Positions 8,130 to 18,050 of a stretch of 64,000 nucleotides of DNA are shown here, piece after piece. Each line of letters opens with the position of its first letter. Position 1 is the first letter of the stretch. The stretch lies in NCBI RefSeq assembly GCF_004614195.1, contig NZ_SPUM01000047.1, positions 124,001-188,000 of the forward strand, read 5' to 3'. This stretch comes from Massilia horti. GTDB lineage: Bacteria; Pseudomonadota; Gammaproteobacteria; Burkholderiales; Burkholderiaceae_D. Position numbers and translations under genes: made by a program. The notes below the pieces were generated by a model. The model searched no databases. It had not been told where the DNA came from and was given only the letters and a program-made list of their open reading frames with translations.

Positions 8130-8183
8130 CCCTAACGTGAAATAGGCACCCAAATGGGTGTGCTTGTTTCCGACAAAAGCCTG
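8130..8183 (-). repeat. possible partial attC or attI-like site
   Basis: A GTTAGGG core on the minus strand (8130-8136) directly precedes the first cassette ORF, and the adjoining DNA has an inverted repeat GGCACCC-AAAT-GGGTGTGC at 8154-8172. The expected partner core (RYYYAAC) is not clear, so this may be a decayed attC or the attI side of the array. Confidence 0.35.
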
Positions 8184-9029
8184 CTATCCGATCATGGCGC
8201 AGCGCCCATTCCTCACTATTATCAAATACTTACATCCACTTTAGCACGCCCTAATAGCTCCCTGCAACCGGATAGCGCCCGCTGGTTGGGACCTTCGTAA
8301 GCGGGCCAGGTACCGAACCTCTCACGCTGGAGTAGTTCATTTGAGGGCGGACGTAAGGCACCCGGTGTTTTCATTTGCCACGCGCGGCGGCTTCGCTGTC
8401 GGGTTTGGCTGGAAACGCTGCTGCTTTCATTGCCCGCCAGCGCCCGCCGCCCGCTAGCTGGCCGCCGATACCGCAGCGCGTCCGCTTCACTGCGGCGAGC
8501 TGATCAGCCTCGCGCAGCTAGTGGCCTCTCCGGTACCTGGCCGCAGGTCAGGTGCGCCGCCAACGTCCCCAACGCGAACGAACTGATCACTGGCGCCGGG
8601 GCTTGCTGTCAGGGACAGAAGCCCGAATGGGCGAGACCGCAGGCCAGAGCCGTCCCGGTTTTCGCGGCCGCGTGCTCGCGAAAATGCCCCTGCCCTTGCC
8701 CTTGCTTCTTACGCTGGTGTTTTTTTCAGAGGGTTGTCTCGGATGCCCGGGCGAGCCGTACCAACTGCCACTTCCCACGCCGCTGCATTGTCGGCGGCGC
8801 GCGAGCCGATTTACCAAAGACGCCAGGCGGCAAGTCGAACGTCGCCGCCGGTAGCAAGCTGCCTTGGGCGAACCAGCGCGTTCCGTCAAGCGCATGAGAA
8901 TCATCGCAGCGCCACCAGCCGCTTGCAGGGCACGTCCGGCCTGTGCTCAGATAACAGGCCCGGAAAATAACAGTAGCGCGGCACGGCTACTGACCGGTGC
9001 TCGCGCTTCCGCGCGAGGTTTTCCCGGTA
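8184..9029. other. gene-poor stretch, no supported gene
   Basis: Open frames here (for example rightward 8430-8897) are rich in Arg, Ala and Pro and show no domain, no ribosome site and no family motif. A pyrimidine-rich run lies at about 8687-8730. An inverted repeat CTCGCGC-TTCC-GCGCGAG sits at 9002-9019 beyond the stop of the SieB-like gene. An integrase gene would be expected on the plus strand here if the cassette array were a complete integron, but none is recognisable. Confidence 0.5.
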
Positions 9030-9584
9030 CTATAGCGCCATCCAGTCATGCTGGCCACGCGCAACCTCCTCGGCTCCGTCGAGAAATTCAGGGCGCGCCA
9101 AAAGAGCTTCGCGAGCCCAAGGCTGGAGGTTGTAAGGGAAACCACGGATCGCGTGCCCAAGATTCGATGCGCGATACAGAATGCCCTTCCTTTGAAGGCC
9201 GCCGACGACTCCGTCCTCAATGGGAAACGTGACCGATGCGCGTTCGTCTCGAATGTAGGGTATCAATCGTCCCTTCTCGTCAGGCGTCAGGCTTGCTAGC
9301 CACTTCGTACGTTGCTTATCGAGCGACCGAGCAGCCTGCCACCCTCTAAGGCTATCCGTAAGATATTTGACGGCATGGGCCAACAAGTACGCACACGAAA
9401 GCGTGAAGGTGCCGCCGACCCACGGTCGATACTCGCTCACCAGCTCGGTCATTCCGGCCGGGCCAAGAATTGACACCGGTGCGAAAATTAGAAAGCCACT
9501 GCCAAACGCCAATGCGAGAAGCGGCTTTACTGCTATTTCACCGAACGCCTTTATGCCTTCCTGGATTTCATTCACTACACCCAC
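9030..9584 (-). CDS. SieB-like superinfection exclusion membrane protein
   Basis: 184 residues from GTG 9584, chosen because AAGGGAG lies five bases upstream; a TTG at 9599 is the alternative. Two membrane segments (about 20-45 and 58-77, LLALAFGSGFLIFAPVSILG and GGTFTLSCAYLLAHAV) are followed by a cytoplasmic domain with LDKQRTKWLASLTPDEKGRL and a VVGGLQRKGILYRAS block. This layout matches the SieB family (phage superinfection exclusion protein B). It stands alone beside the cassette array and no prophage is visible, so a defensive role is only a family-based suggestion. Confidence 0.6.
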   Translation of the reverse strand: MGVVNEIQEGIKAFGEIAVKPLLALAFGSGFLIFAPVSILGPAGMTELVSEYRPWVGGTFTLSCAYLLAHAVKYLTDSLRGWQAARSLDKQRTKWLASLTPDEKGRLIPYIRDERASVTFPIEDGVVGGLQRKGILYRASNLGHAIRGFPYNLQPWAREALLARPEFLDGAEEVARGQHDWMAL

Positions 9585-9860
9585 ATGAACTCCCTTCAAT
9601 TATCGACGATAGAGGGGCCAAATGTGCGCGCACTACGAGTCGAGCTTGCCCAAATATACAGCGCTGGTGACTTAGCTCTACGCGGTTGGCCGTTACACCG
9701 ACCGTGCTCATGGTTTCCTCAATATGGTTTATACCGTTTCCCCAAGGAACGTCAACGTAGGTGCAATCCATAACCGGCGGCCGGGCCCTCTCAATGCCTC
9801 AGCCCCGTCGTGCGGGGCGTGATGTACTGCTAGGCTTTTCCTCGATGTTGAATTATGTCA
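9585..9860. other. intergenic, nothing recognised
   Basis: I see no gene here. A leftward 67-codon frame (9568-9771) has no family resemblance and overlaps the start of the SieB-like gene. The promoter of that gene should lie in this stretch. Confidence 0.4.
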
Positions 9861-10085
9861 TCACGTCGCGGCGTTGGCCGCTGTCAGCGGGCCAACAATG
9901 GAGCTATTTGCCAGGGCGTCTGCGGAGCACCATGTAGTCCCGCGCGCTACTTCGTTCGTTATGGATACGGCAGTTGCGCCGGTGTCAATGAGGAATCGAA
10001 CATGTACGCCATTGACCGCCCCGTTGGTCTCAAAATGACCAATTTCCCCTCGCTTGATACGCAGTGGTACAGCGCCACGACAGCA
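9861..10085 (-). pseudogene. retropepsin-like aspartic protease remnant
   Basis: The leftward frame ending at TGA 9861-9863 reads GEIGHFETNGAVNGVHVRF then LIDTGATAVSITNEVA. This is the active-site region of the single-domain retropepsin-like proteases of proteobacteria (GxFxxxGxINGxxVxFLVDTGAT), with the catalytic Asp in DTGAT. There is no signal peptide or membrane anchor before it, and the sequence after the motif quickly loses similarity and stops. No start codon is evident. It is a short remnant of a gene of usually 120-200 codons. Confidence 0.6.
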
Positions 10086-10157
10086 CCATCATCGATACCA
10101 TCAAACTTTGCTGCTTCATGTTGCCCGCAATTGCCGGTTCTTGCCGAACCGGGCATT

Positions 10158-10181
10158 AAAAAAGCCCCTGAAATCAGGGGC
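10158..10181 (-). terminator. rho-independent terminator of guaA
   Basis: Read leftward, stem GCCCCTG-ATTT-CAGGGGC followed by six T. It lies about 50 bp after the guaA stop. Confidence 0.85.
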
Positions 10182-10230
10182 TTGGGTCACTTCAAATGCC
10201 TGAGATTGCCAGGCATTGCCGAGCTGCGAA

Positions 10231-11841
10231 TCACTCCCACTCAATCGTCGCCGGCGGCTTCCCCGAGATGTCATACACCACACGGTTAATCCCGCGCACC
10301 TCGTTGATGATGCGGTTCGACACCTTCCCCAGCAGCGAATGCGGCAGGTGCGCCCAGTGCGCCGTCATGAAGTCCAGCGTCTGCACCGCGCGCAGCGCGA
10401 CCACGTACTCATAGGTGCGGCCGTCGCCCATCACGCCCACCGACTTTACCGGCAGGAACACCGCGAACGCCTGGCTGGTCGCCTCGTACCAGTTCACCGG
10501 CGCCTTGCCGGGGTCGATGCCCGGCACCAGCGGCGCTTCGAACGGGGTCTTGCGCAGCTCTTCGATGAAGATCGCGTCGGCTTCGCGCAGCAGGTCGGCG
10601 AATTCCTTCTTGACTTCGCCCAGGATGCGCACGCCCAGGCCTGGACCCGGGAACGGATGGCGATACACCATGTCGTGCGGCAGGCCCAGCGCTACGCCCA
10701 GCTTGCGCACTTCATCCTTGAACAGTTCGCGCAGCGGTTCAAGCAGCTTGAGGTTCAACGTTTCCGGCAGACCGCCCACGTTGTGGTGGCTCTTGATGGT
10801 CTGCCCTTTCTTGCCCTTGCCGGCCGATTCGATCACGTCCGGGTAGATCGTGCCCTGCGCCAGCCACCTGGCGTTGGTCAGTTTCTTGGATTGTTCCTGG
10901 AATACCTCGACGAATTCGCGGCCGATGATCTTGCGCTTCTGCTCGGGATCGGTCACGCCGGCCAGATGGCCCATGAATTGCGCGGACGCGTCGATGTGCA
11001 GCACCTTCACGCCCAGGTTCTTGGCGAACATGTCCATGACCATCTTGCCTTCGTCCTTGCGCAGCAGGCCGTGGTCGACGAACACGCAGGTCAGCTGGTC
11101 GCCGATCGCGCGGTGGATCAGGGCCGCCGCCACGCTCGAATCGACGCCGCCGGACAGGCCGAGGATCACCTCGTCGCCGCCGACCTGCTCGCGGATCTTG
11201 GCAACGGCTTCGCCGATGTAGTCGGGCATGTTCCAGTCCGACTTGCAGCCGCAGATCTCGTGCACGAAGCGGCCGATGATGGCTTCGCCCTGCGTCGTAT
11301 GCGTCACTTCCGGGTGGAACTGCAGTGCGTAGAAACGGCGCTCCTCGTCGGCCATGGCGGCGATCGGGCAGCTTTCGGTGCTGCCCATCAGCTTGAAGCC
11401 CGGCGGCATGTCGAGGACCTTGTCGCCGTGGCTCATCCAGACCTTGAGCATGCCGTGGCCTTCGCCGGTGACGAAGTCGTTGATGCCGTTCAGGAGCTTG
11501 GTATGGCCACGCGCGCGCACTTCGGCGTAACCGAATTCGCGCACCAGGCCATTTTCGACCTTGCCGCCCAGCTGAGCGGCCATCGTTTGCATGCCGTAGC
11601 AGATGCCCAGCACGGGCACGCCGATTTCAAACACGGCTTGCGGGGCGCGCGGCGAATCGCCTTCCAGCGTCGAGTTGTGGCTGCCGGACAGGATGATGCC
11701 GGCGGCGCCGTAATTGCGGACGAATTCGTCGCTGACGTCGTAGGGATACACTTCGGAGAAAACGCCGGCGTCGCGCACGCGGCGCGCGATCAGCTGGGTA
11801 ACCTGGGATCCGAAGTCGAGAATGAGAATTTTCGAGTGCAT
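10231..11841 (-). CDS. guaA: GMP synthase (glutamine-hydrolysing)
   Basis: 536 residues. It converts XMP to GMP using ATP and glutamine in the cytoplasm. The N-terminal class I amidotransferase has the triad Cys81 (LGICYGMQ), His176 and Glu178 (LQFHPEV). The ATP pyrophosphatase domain begins with the P-loop [15 protein letters not shown] (about 228-242). The C-terminal dimerisation domain ends [10 protein letters not shown]. Length and motifs are complete. It lies downstream of guaB in the same direction, but guaB has its own terminator and a palindromic repeat intervenes, so guaA may have a separate promoter. Confidence 0.97.
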   Translation of the reverse strand: MHSKILILDFGSQVTQLIARRVRDAGVFSEVYPYDVSDEFVRNYGAAGIILSGSHNSTLEGDSPRAPQAVFEIGVPVLGICYGMQTMAAQLGGKVENGLVREFGYAEVRARGHTKLLNGINDFVTGEGHGMLKVWMSHGDKVLDMPPGFKLMGSTESCPIAAMADEERRFYALQFHPEVTHTTQGEAIIGRFVHEICGCKSDWNMPDYIGEAVAKIREQVGGDEVILGLSGGVDSSVAAALIHRAIGDQLTCVFVDHGLLRKDEGKMVMDMFAKNLGVKVLHIDASAQFMGHLAGVTDPEQKRKIIGREFVEVFQEQSKKLTNARWLAQGTIYPDVIESAGKGKKGQTIKSHHNVGGLPETLNLKLLEPLRELFKDEVRKLGVALGLPHDMVYRHPFPGPGLGVRILGEVKKEFADLLREADAIFIEELRKTPFEAPLVPGIDPGKAPVNWYEATSQAFAVFLPVKSVGVMGDGRTYEYVVALRAVQTLDFMTAHWAHLPHSLLGKVSNRIINEVRGINRVVYDISGKPPATIEWE

Positions 11842-11872
11842 GTAATGCGAGAAAAGTGGCTAAATCGGTGAC

Positions 11873-11938
11873 ACGTAGGGTGTATGCGAGCGATTGCGGT
11901 GCGATTGCGTCCGCGTGCGCACTGGTGCGCACCCTACG
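11873..11938. repeat. GTAGGGTGCGCAC palindromic repeat, copy 1
   Basis: The ends are CGTAGGGTG (11874-11882) and GGTGCGCACCCTACG (11924-11938), in inverted orientation. The right arm is identical to the same arm in copies at 15454-15482, 45372-45400 and 57444-57472; the left arm is decayed. It lies between guaA and guaB. Confidence 0.8.
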
Positions 11939-11967
11939 AAAAAAACGCGGCCGGAATGGGGCCGCGT
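11938..11967 (-). terminator. rho-independent terminator of guaB
   Basis: Read leftward, stem ACGCGGCC-(7 nt)-GGCCGCGT followed by a T run (11939-11945 on the plus strand as A). It lies just after the guaB stop. Confidence 0.8.
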
Positions 11968-11976
11968 TTGTTCAAT

Positions 11977-13446
<1,470 letters not shown>

Positions 13447-13464
13447 CTATAGGCGCAAAAGCGA

Positions 13465-13470
13465 ATTATA
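13465..13470 (-). promoter_or_regulatory. probable -10 box of guaB
   Basis: Minus-strand TATAAT 28 bases upstream of the guaB ATG. No good -35 match sits at the usual distance, so the call rests on the perfect -10. Confidence 0.55.
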
Positions 13471-13587
13471 CAGAAAGACGCTGCGCACGTCTCGACGCTG
13501 CCCGAAAAATTGCAGCCGAGCTTGCCTGAGATTGACAGCCTCGGCAATTCGTGGCGAAATCGGACGAGTTATCCGAGGAACCATCAC

Positions 13588-14091
13588 ATGAACCAGCTCG
13601 TCCGTTCGATTCCGCTGCGCCGGTTCGCCTGCGCCGCCCTGTTGCTGTATGCCGGCCTCGCGCAAGCGCAATACGTGTGGATTGATGCCAAGGGCGTCCG
13701 CCAGTATTCGGACCGTCCGCCGCCGCCAGGCACCCCGCGTGCGCAGATCCTGAAGGCGCCGAAGGGGCTGGCGCAGGAGCCCGACGCGCCGCCAGCTGCC
13801 CAGGCCCAGATTGACAAAAAGAAGGGGCCGCCCACGCTCGCGGAACGTGAGCAGGATTTCCGCAAACGCCAGCAGGCCCGTGCCGAAGAGGATACCAAGG
13901 CTGCCGAGGAAACCCAGCGCAAGCAGGCGCAGGCGGAAAACTGCGAGGCGGCGCGCCGGTACAAGGCTGCCCTCGAGTCCGGGGAACGGATGAGCACGAC
14001 GACCGCCAGCGGCGAGCGCGGCTTCCTCACCGACGCGGAGCGCACACTGCGTCTGGCCAAGACCATCCGCGTGCTCGCGGATTGCCGCTAA
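13588..14091 (+). CDS. DUF4124 domain periplasmic protein
   Basis: 167 residues from ATG 13588. A signal peptide (FACAALLLYAGLAQA) is followed directly by the DUF4124 block QYVWIDAKGVRQYSDRPPPPGTP. Then comes a long Lys/Glu/Gln-rich segment (LAEREQDFRKRQQARAEEDTKAAEETQRKQAQAENCEAARRY), probably helical or coiled, and a conserved-looking end with LTDAERTLRLAKTIRVLADC. Members are common in betaproteobacteria; their function is unknown. It is divergent from guaB and its stop overlaps the convergent rnfH stop by four bases. Confidence 0.85.
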   Translation: MNQLVRSIPLRRFACAALLLYAGLAQAQYVWIDAKGVRQYSDRPPPPGTPRAQILKAPKGLAQEPDAPPAAQAQIDKKKGPPTLAEREQDFRKRQQARAEEDTKAAEETQRKQAQAENCEAARRYKAALESGERMSTTTASGERGFLTDAERTLRLAKTIRVLADCR

Positions 14092-14387
14092 GCCTGGCGC
14101 GCGGCGTCCTTTTTGGCGGCGCGCTTGCGGCGCGAATCCTTGGGATCGGCCACCAGCGGCCGGTAGATCTCGATGCGGTCGCGCTCGCGCAGCACCGTCT
14201 CGAGCGTTTTCTTCTTGGCGTAGATGCCAACCGGCTGGGTGACCAGGTTAATTTCAGGGAACTGGGCCAGCACACCGCTCTGCTCGATCGCCTGGCCGAT
14301 GGTGGTGCCCTGCTCCACCCGCATCGGGCGGATGAATTCGCGCTGCGCGGTGGCGTAGCAGACGTAAACCTGAAGAGGCTCAGCCAT
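14088..14387 (-). CDS. rnfH: RnfH family ubiquitin-like protein
   Basis: 99 residues from ATG 14387 (MAEPLQVYVCYATAQREF). The sequence follows the RnfH pattern: QREFIRPMRVEQGTTIGQAIEQSGVLAQFPEI, VGIYAKKKTLETVLRERDRIEIYRPLVADPKDSRRKRA. RnfH proteins have a beta-grasp fold and sit next to ratA and smpB in many proteobacteria; their role is unsettled. The start overlaps the ratA stop by eight bases, so it is coupled to ratA. The longer in-frame start at 14435 lies deep inside ratA and is unlikely. Confidence 0.9.
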   Translation of the reverse strand: MAEPLQVYVCYATAQREFIRPMRVEQGTTIGQAIEQSGVLAQFPEINLVTQPVGIYAKKKTLETVLRERDRIEIYRPLVADPKDSRRKRAAKKDAARQA

Positions 14388-14811
14388 ATAAAGTCTCCGC
14401 ACGCTTGCAGAACGAATCGACCATGTTATTGGCAATCATGCCGAACACCGGTCCGATCAGCTGTTCAAGGATGATGCTCGAAAATTCATAGTGCAGGTCG
14501 AACTCGATCTTGCACGCATCGGCGCGCAATGACTTGAAATTCCAGGTCCCTTCCAGCACCTTGAACGGCCCGTCGACCAGATGCATTTTCATCAGCTGCG
14601 GGCGCTGGTTGTGGTTCGAAGTCGTGAAGCTTTGCTTGACGCCGTGAAAATTGATCGAGAGGCAGGCCACCAGTTTGTCCTCGGACTGCTCGATCACCTT
14701 GACCCCGCCGCACCAGGGAAGAAACTTGGGATAGTCTTCGACTTTCGCCACCAGGTCGAACATCTGTTCGGCGCTGTAGCCGAGAAAAACTGATTTGTGT
14801 ACTACTGCCAT
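14380..14811 (-). CDS. ratA: RatA-like START/SRPBCC protein
   Basis: 143 residues with the full polyketide-cyclase/START-like fold: AVVHKSVFLGYSAEQMFDLVAKVEDYPKFLPWCGG at the start, FKVLEGTWNFKSL in the middle, and VFGMIANNMVDSFCKRAETLYG at the end. The E. coli homologue RatA (YfjG) was described as binding 50S subunits and blocking 70S formation; mitochondrial Coq10 is a distant relative, so a quinone-related role is also possible. It is divergent from smpB, the same arrangement as in E. coli. Confidence 0.9.
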   Translation of the reverse strand: MAVVHKSVFLGYSAEQMFDLVAKVEDYPKFLPWCGGVKVIEQSEDKLVACLSINFHGVKQSFTTSNHNQRPQLMKMHLVDGPFKVLEGTWNFKSLRADACKIEFDLHYEFSSIILEQLIGPVFGMIANNMVDSFCKRAETLYG

Positions 14812-14932
14812 CGGTCAACCGTTTGTTATGATGTTGGGTGTGTTGCTTTTTTCGCTTCCAGAGGTTTGTCGAACAACCTGTTGGGAGCGGGAACAACAGT
14901 AGTTTAACCGACCCGCGGAATTTAGCGATTTC

Positions 14933-15382
14933 ATGAGCATTGTTGATAATAAAAAAGCCTTTTTCGACTACTTCATCGAGGACCGATACGAAGCCGGCCT
15001 CGTGCTTGAAGGGTGGGAAGTGAAGGCGATCCGCGAGGGACGCGTACAGATCAAGGAAGCGTACGTTGTGGTTCGCAATGGCGAACTGTTCCTGTTCGGC
15101 GCGCACGTCAGCGCCTTGACCACCACCTCCTCCTTCAGCCACCCGGAAGCGCTGCGCACCCGCAAACTGCTGCTGCACAAGGCCGAGATCGACAAACTGG
15201 TCGGCAAGGTCGAGCGTTCGGGATACACCTTGGTGCCGCTGAACCTGCACTTCAAGGCCGGGCGCGTCAAATGTGAGGTCGGGCTGGCCAAGGGCAAGAA
15301 GCAGCACGACAAGCGCGACACCGAAAAAGACCGCGATGCCAAGCGCGAGGTGGAAAAGGCGATGAAGCAGCATCGGCGCTGA
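14933..15382 (+). CDS. smpB: SsrA-binding protein SmpB
   Basis: 149 residues. SmpB carries tmRNA to stalled ribosomes for trans-translation. Visible blocks: [40 protein letters not shown] in the OB-fold, [23 protein letters not shown], and the basic tail [30 protein letters not shown] that folds in the decoding centre. Length is normal. No tmRNA gene is seen nearby. Confidence 0.97.
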   Translation: MSIVDNKKAFFDYFIEDRYEAGLVLEGWEVKAIREGRVQIKEAYVVVRNGELFLFGAHVSALTTTSSFSHPEALRTRKLLLHKAEIDKLVGKVERSGYTLVPLNLHFKAGRVKCEVGLAKGKKQHDKRDTEKDRDAKREVEKAMKQHRR

Positions 15383-15453
15383 GGGCGAGGCGCGAAAAGC
15401 CCGTCCACGCATGCCGACTTGCGGCTGCCGCATCGATTACGCTACGTTCGCGA

Positions 15454-15482
15454 ACCGCGTGCGCACAGGTGCGCACCCTACG
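15454..15482. repeat. GTAGGGTGCGCAC palindromic repeat, copy 2 (one arm)
   Basis: Only the arm ACCGCGTGCGCACAGG-TGCGCACCCTACG is present, 29 bp, between smpB and the convergent MFS gene. The inner GTGCGCAC-AG-GTGCGCAC is itself able to fold. Confidence 0.8.
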
Positions 15483-15548
15483 CCTCCTGCTATTGTTAGG
15501 TTGATGCACGCTCTGTTTGAACGCGTCGGCGGGAGGACCCGCCCACCC

Positions 15549-16745
15549 TTAACCAACCACCGCCGAGGCAGCTTCCGAACGCGACCGCACGCTCATCCTC
15601 CAGCTCAGAAGGCTTAGCACCAGCCCCACAGCAAGCCCGCACGCCAGCTTGAATGCGCTGCCAAACAGCAGCGGCGCCACCAATCCCGACATCAGCGCGA
15701 ACGCCATCATCTGCACGAACGACAGCATCGACGAGCCCAGTCCGCGGTTGTCCGGGAACAGCGCCAGTGCCATCACCTGCACCGCCGGCATCGCGACCGA
15801 CAGCCCAAAGGTGTAGACGAACAGTGGCAGCACCGCCCACGGAAGCGCGGGCGCGAACAGGGCCGTGTAGCCGACGTTCAGCGCCGCCGCCGCCCCCATG
15901 ATCGCGTAACCGGTCCACTTGCTGCGCGCCGGCGTCCACTTCGCCGCATGGCGCCCACCCCAGGCCGCGCCGATCACCGAGCCCGAGATGAGCGGGATGA
16001 ACAGCCAGCCGAACGCGGTCTCCGGCTGGTGCAAAATTTCCATCACGAAGTTGGCGGCCGAGCCGATGTACAGCGACAGGCCGCCGAACGCCAGGCCCAC
16101 CGACAGCGCCAGCAGCAGGAACTGCGGGTGCCCCAGCACCTTGAGGTAGTTGCGTCCGATGGCGACCGGATGGAAGGCATGGCGCTTTTCAGGCGGCAGG
16201 CTCTCGGGCAGCAGGTGCCACGCGAGCGCGATCATGGCGGCGCCAAACAGCGCCAGGAACAGGAAGACCGAACGCCAGCCGAAGCTCACATACAGCCAGC
16301 CGCCGAGCACCGGGGCGACCGCCGGCGCCAGCCCGAACACCATCATGATGTGGGACATCATCTTCTGCGCCTGCGCCCCGGCAAAGCGATCCTGCACGAT
16401 AGCCTGGCCGATCACCATGCCGGCGCCCGCCGACATGCCCTGCAGCGCGCGCAGCGCCAGCAGGGCGCCAAAGCTTGGCGCGCAGGCGGCGCCAAGCGAG
16501 GTCAGGGTGTAGACCGACATCGCGGCCAGGATGACGGGCCGGCGCCCGAACGAATCGGACAGCGTGCCGTAGAACAGCATCATGAACGCGAACGCGAACA
16601 GGAACACGCTCAGCGTCTGCTGCACCGCGACCGGGCCGACCGCAAACGCGCGGCCGATCGCGGGCATCGAGGGCAGGTAGGCATCGATCGCGAGCGCGCC
16701 CACCATACCGAGACAGGCCAGGACAACAGTCAGCAATCGGTGCAT
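15549..16745 (-). CDS. Bcr/CflA-family MFS drug exporter
   Basis: 398 residues with 12 predicted membrane helices. The N-terminus MHRLLTVVLACLGMVGALAIDAYLPSMPAIGRAF carries the family AIDxYLPxxP pattern. The loop 2-3 motif is GTLSDSFGRRPVILAAM, and helix 5 has the antiporter motif GLAPAVAPVLGGWLYVSFGWRSVF. These point to a proton-coupled drug exporter of the Bcr/CflA group in the inner membrane. Substrates cannot be told. It is convergent with smpB. Confidence 0.9.
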   Translation of the reverse strand: MHRLLTVVLACLGMVGALAIDAYLPSMPAIGRAFAVGPVAVQQTLSVFLFAFAFMMLFYGTLSDSFGRRPVILAAMSVYTLTSLGAACAPSFGALLALRALQGMSAGAGMVIGQAIVQDRFAGAQAQKMMSHIMMVFGLAPAVAPVLGGWLYVSFGWRSVFLFLALFGAAMIALAWHLLPESLPPEKRHAFHPVAIGRNYLKVLGHPQFLLLALSVGLAFGGLSLYIGSAANFVMEILHQPETAFGWLFIPLISGSVIGAAWGGRHAAKWTPARSKWTGYAIMGAAAALNVGYTALFAPALPWAVLPLFVYTFGLSVAMPAVQVMALALFPDNRGLGSSMLSFVQMMAFALMSGLVAPLLFGSAFKLACGLAVGLVLSLLSWRMSVRSRSEAASAVVG

Positions 16746-16921
16746 CAGTACTACTCCAGAAAATAAATGTCGGCGCCGTAATCCGTGCGCCAGGGAACGG
16801 GATTGTACCGGCTTTCCAGAACGGATGAGTACGCCTGTTTAGGCAGCCTCAACACGAGCCGCGAGGGCGCGCGCAAGATGAGTCGCACCGACCTGCACAT
16901 CAACCTTTAGGGGACTTGCAA

Positions 16922-18037
16922 ATGAACACCTTGAACAAGCGCCTGGCCACCGCGCTGGGCACGCTCCTCATCGCGGCGCTCGCCACCGGATGCGTCACCC
17001 CGCCACGTGAGGGCATCTATCGCCAGCGCAATCTCGTGACCGACACCCCGACCATTCCCGCCGAACACATCGACCCCAACCTGGTCAACTCCTGGGGTGT
17101 CGCCTTCAATCCGTTCGGCCCCGCGTGGGTGGCAGACAATGGCACGGGCGTGGCCACCCTGTACAACGGCAACGGGGTGCCGCAGCCGCTGGTGGTGACG
17201 ATCCCTGGCCCCTCGCCGGATGTGCCGGGCACGCCGACCGGTGTCGTGTTCTATGGCGGACCCGGCTTTATCGTCACCCAAAACATATTTTCAGGCCCAG
17301 CCCGCTTCATCTTTGCCGCCGAGGACGGCGGCATTTCTGCCTGGGCACCGAATGTCAACACTACCAGCGCGATCCGCGTGTTCAGCAGCACCGACGGCGC
17401 CGTCTACAAGGGCATTGCGCTCAGCGCAAATGGCACCGAGCCGCTGCTGTACGCTGCCGACTTCCATAACAACCGGATCGATGTGTTCGACACCAACTTC
17501 CACCTGGTCACCCTGCCCCCTAAGCGCTTTCACGACCCGCGCCTGCCGAAAGGCTTCGCCCCGTTCGGAATCCAGGCGATTAATGGCGACATCTACGTGA
17601 GCTACGCCAAGCAGGACGAAGCCCGCCATGACGATGTGCCCGGCCTGGGCAACGGTTTCGTCAACGTGTTCGATCCGGAAGGACGCCTGCTGCGCCGGCT
17701 GATCTCGCGCGGCGAGCTCAATTCGCCGTGGGGAATGGCGCTCGCTCCAGCCAGCTTCGGAGAATTCGGCAGCCGTTTGCTGGTCGGCAATTTCGGCAAT
17801 GGCAGGATCCATGCCTACGAGCTCGAAAGCGGCAAGTTTGTAGGAACGCTGCGCGGTGTGGACCGCAGGCCGATTTTTATCGACGGGCTGTGGGCTCTGC
17901 AGTTCGGCAACGGCGTGGAGAGCCAGCCGACCAATACCCTGTTCTTCGCCTCAGGCCCCGATGGTGAAATGCACGGGCTGTATGGGCGGCTGGACCCGGT
18001 GGGCCGTGACGACGGCAACGTCGTCATCACCAAGTAG
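16922..18037 (+). CDS. TIGR03118-family lipoprotein with beta-propeller repeats
   Basis: 371 residues from ATG 16922 after AGGGGA. The N-terminus MNTLNKRLATALGTLLIAALATGC has a lipobox (LATGC), so it is probably a lipoprotein. The body shows repeated WG and WAPN-type strands: NSWGVAFNPFGPAWVADNGTG, GGISAWAPN, LYAADFHNNRIDVFDTNF, PFGIQAINGDIYVSYAKQD, SPWGMALAP, LLVGNFGNGRIHAYE. This matches the uncharacterised TIGR03118 family, which looks like an NHL/YncE-type propeller. No partner or ligand is evident; it is a single gene. Confidence 0.85.
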   Translation: MNTLNKRLATALGTLLIAALATGCVTPPREGIYRQRNLVTDTPTIPAEHIDPNLVNSWGVAFNPFGPAWVADNGTGVATLYNGNGVPQPLVVTIPGPSPDVPGTPTGVVFYGGPGFIVTQNIFSGPARFIFAAEDGGISAWAPNVNTTSAIRVFSSTDGAVYKGIALSANGTEPLLYAADFHNNRIDVFDTNFHLVTLPPKRFHDPRLPKGFAPFGIQAINGDIYVSYAKQDEARHDDVPGLGNGFVNVFDPEGRLLRRLISRGELNSPWGMALAPASFGEFGSRLLVGNFGNGRIHAYELESGKFVGTLRGVDRRPIFIDGLWALQFGNGVESQPTNTLFFASGPDGEMHGLYGRLDPVGRDDGNVVITK

Positions 18038-18050
18038 TGACTGCCGCGCG

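Noticed and set aside
8430-8904. Overlapping rightward and leftward frames of 100-155 codons
   Set aside because: Low-information Arg/Pro/Cys-rich translations, no start context, no similarity recognised; not reported as genes.
8184-9029. Possible integron integrase gene
   Set aside because: All frames were read for tyrosine recombinase motifs (HxLRHSFATH, LLGHxxxxTTxxYTH); none was found.
9568-9771. Leftward 67-codon frame before the SieB-like gene
   Set aside because: No ribosome site, no family resemblance, and it overlaps the start of the next gene.
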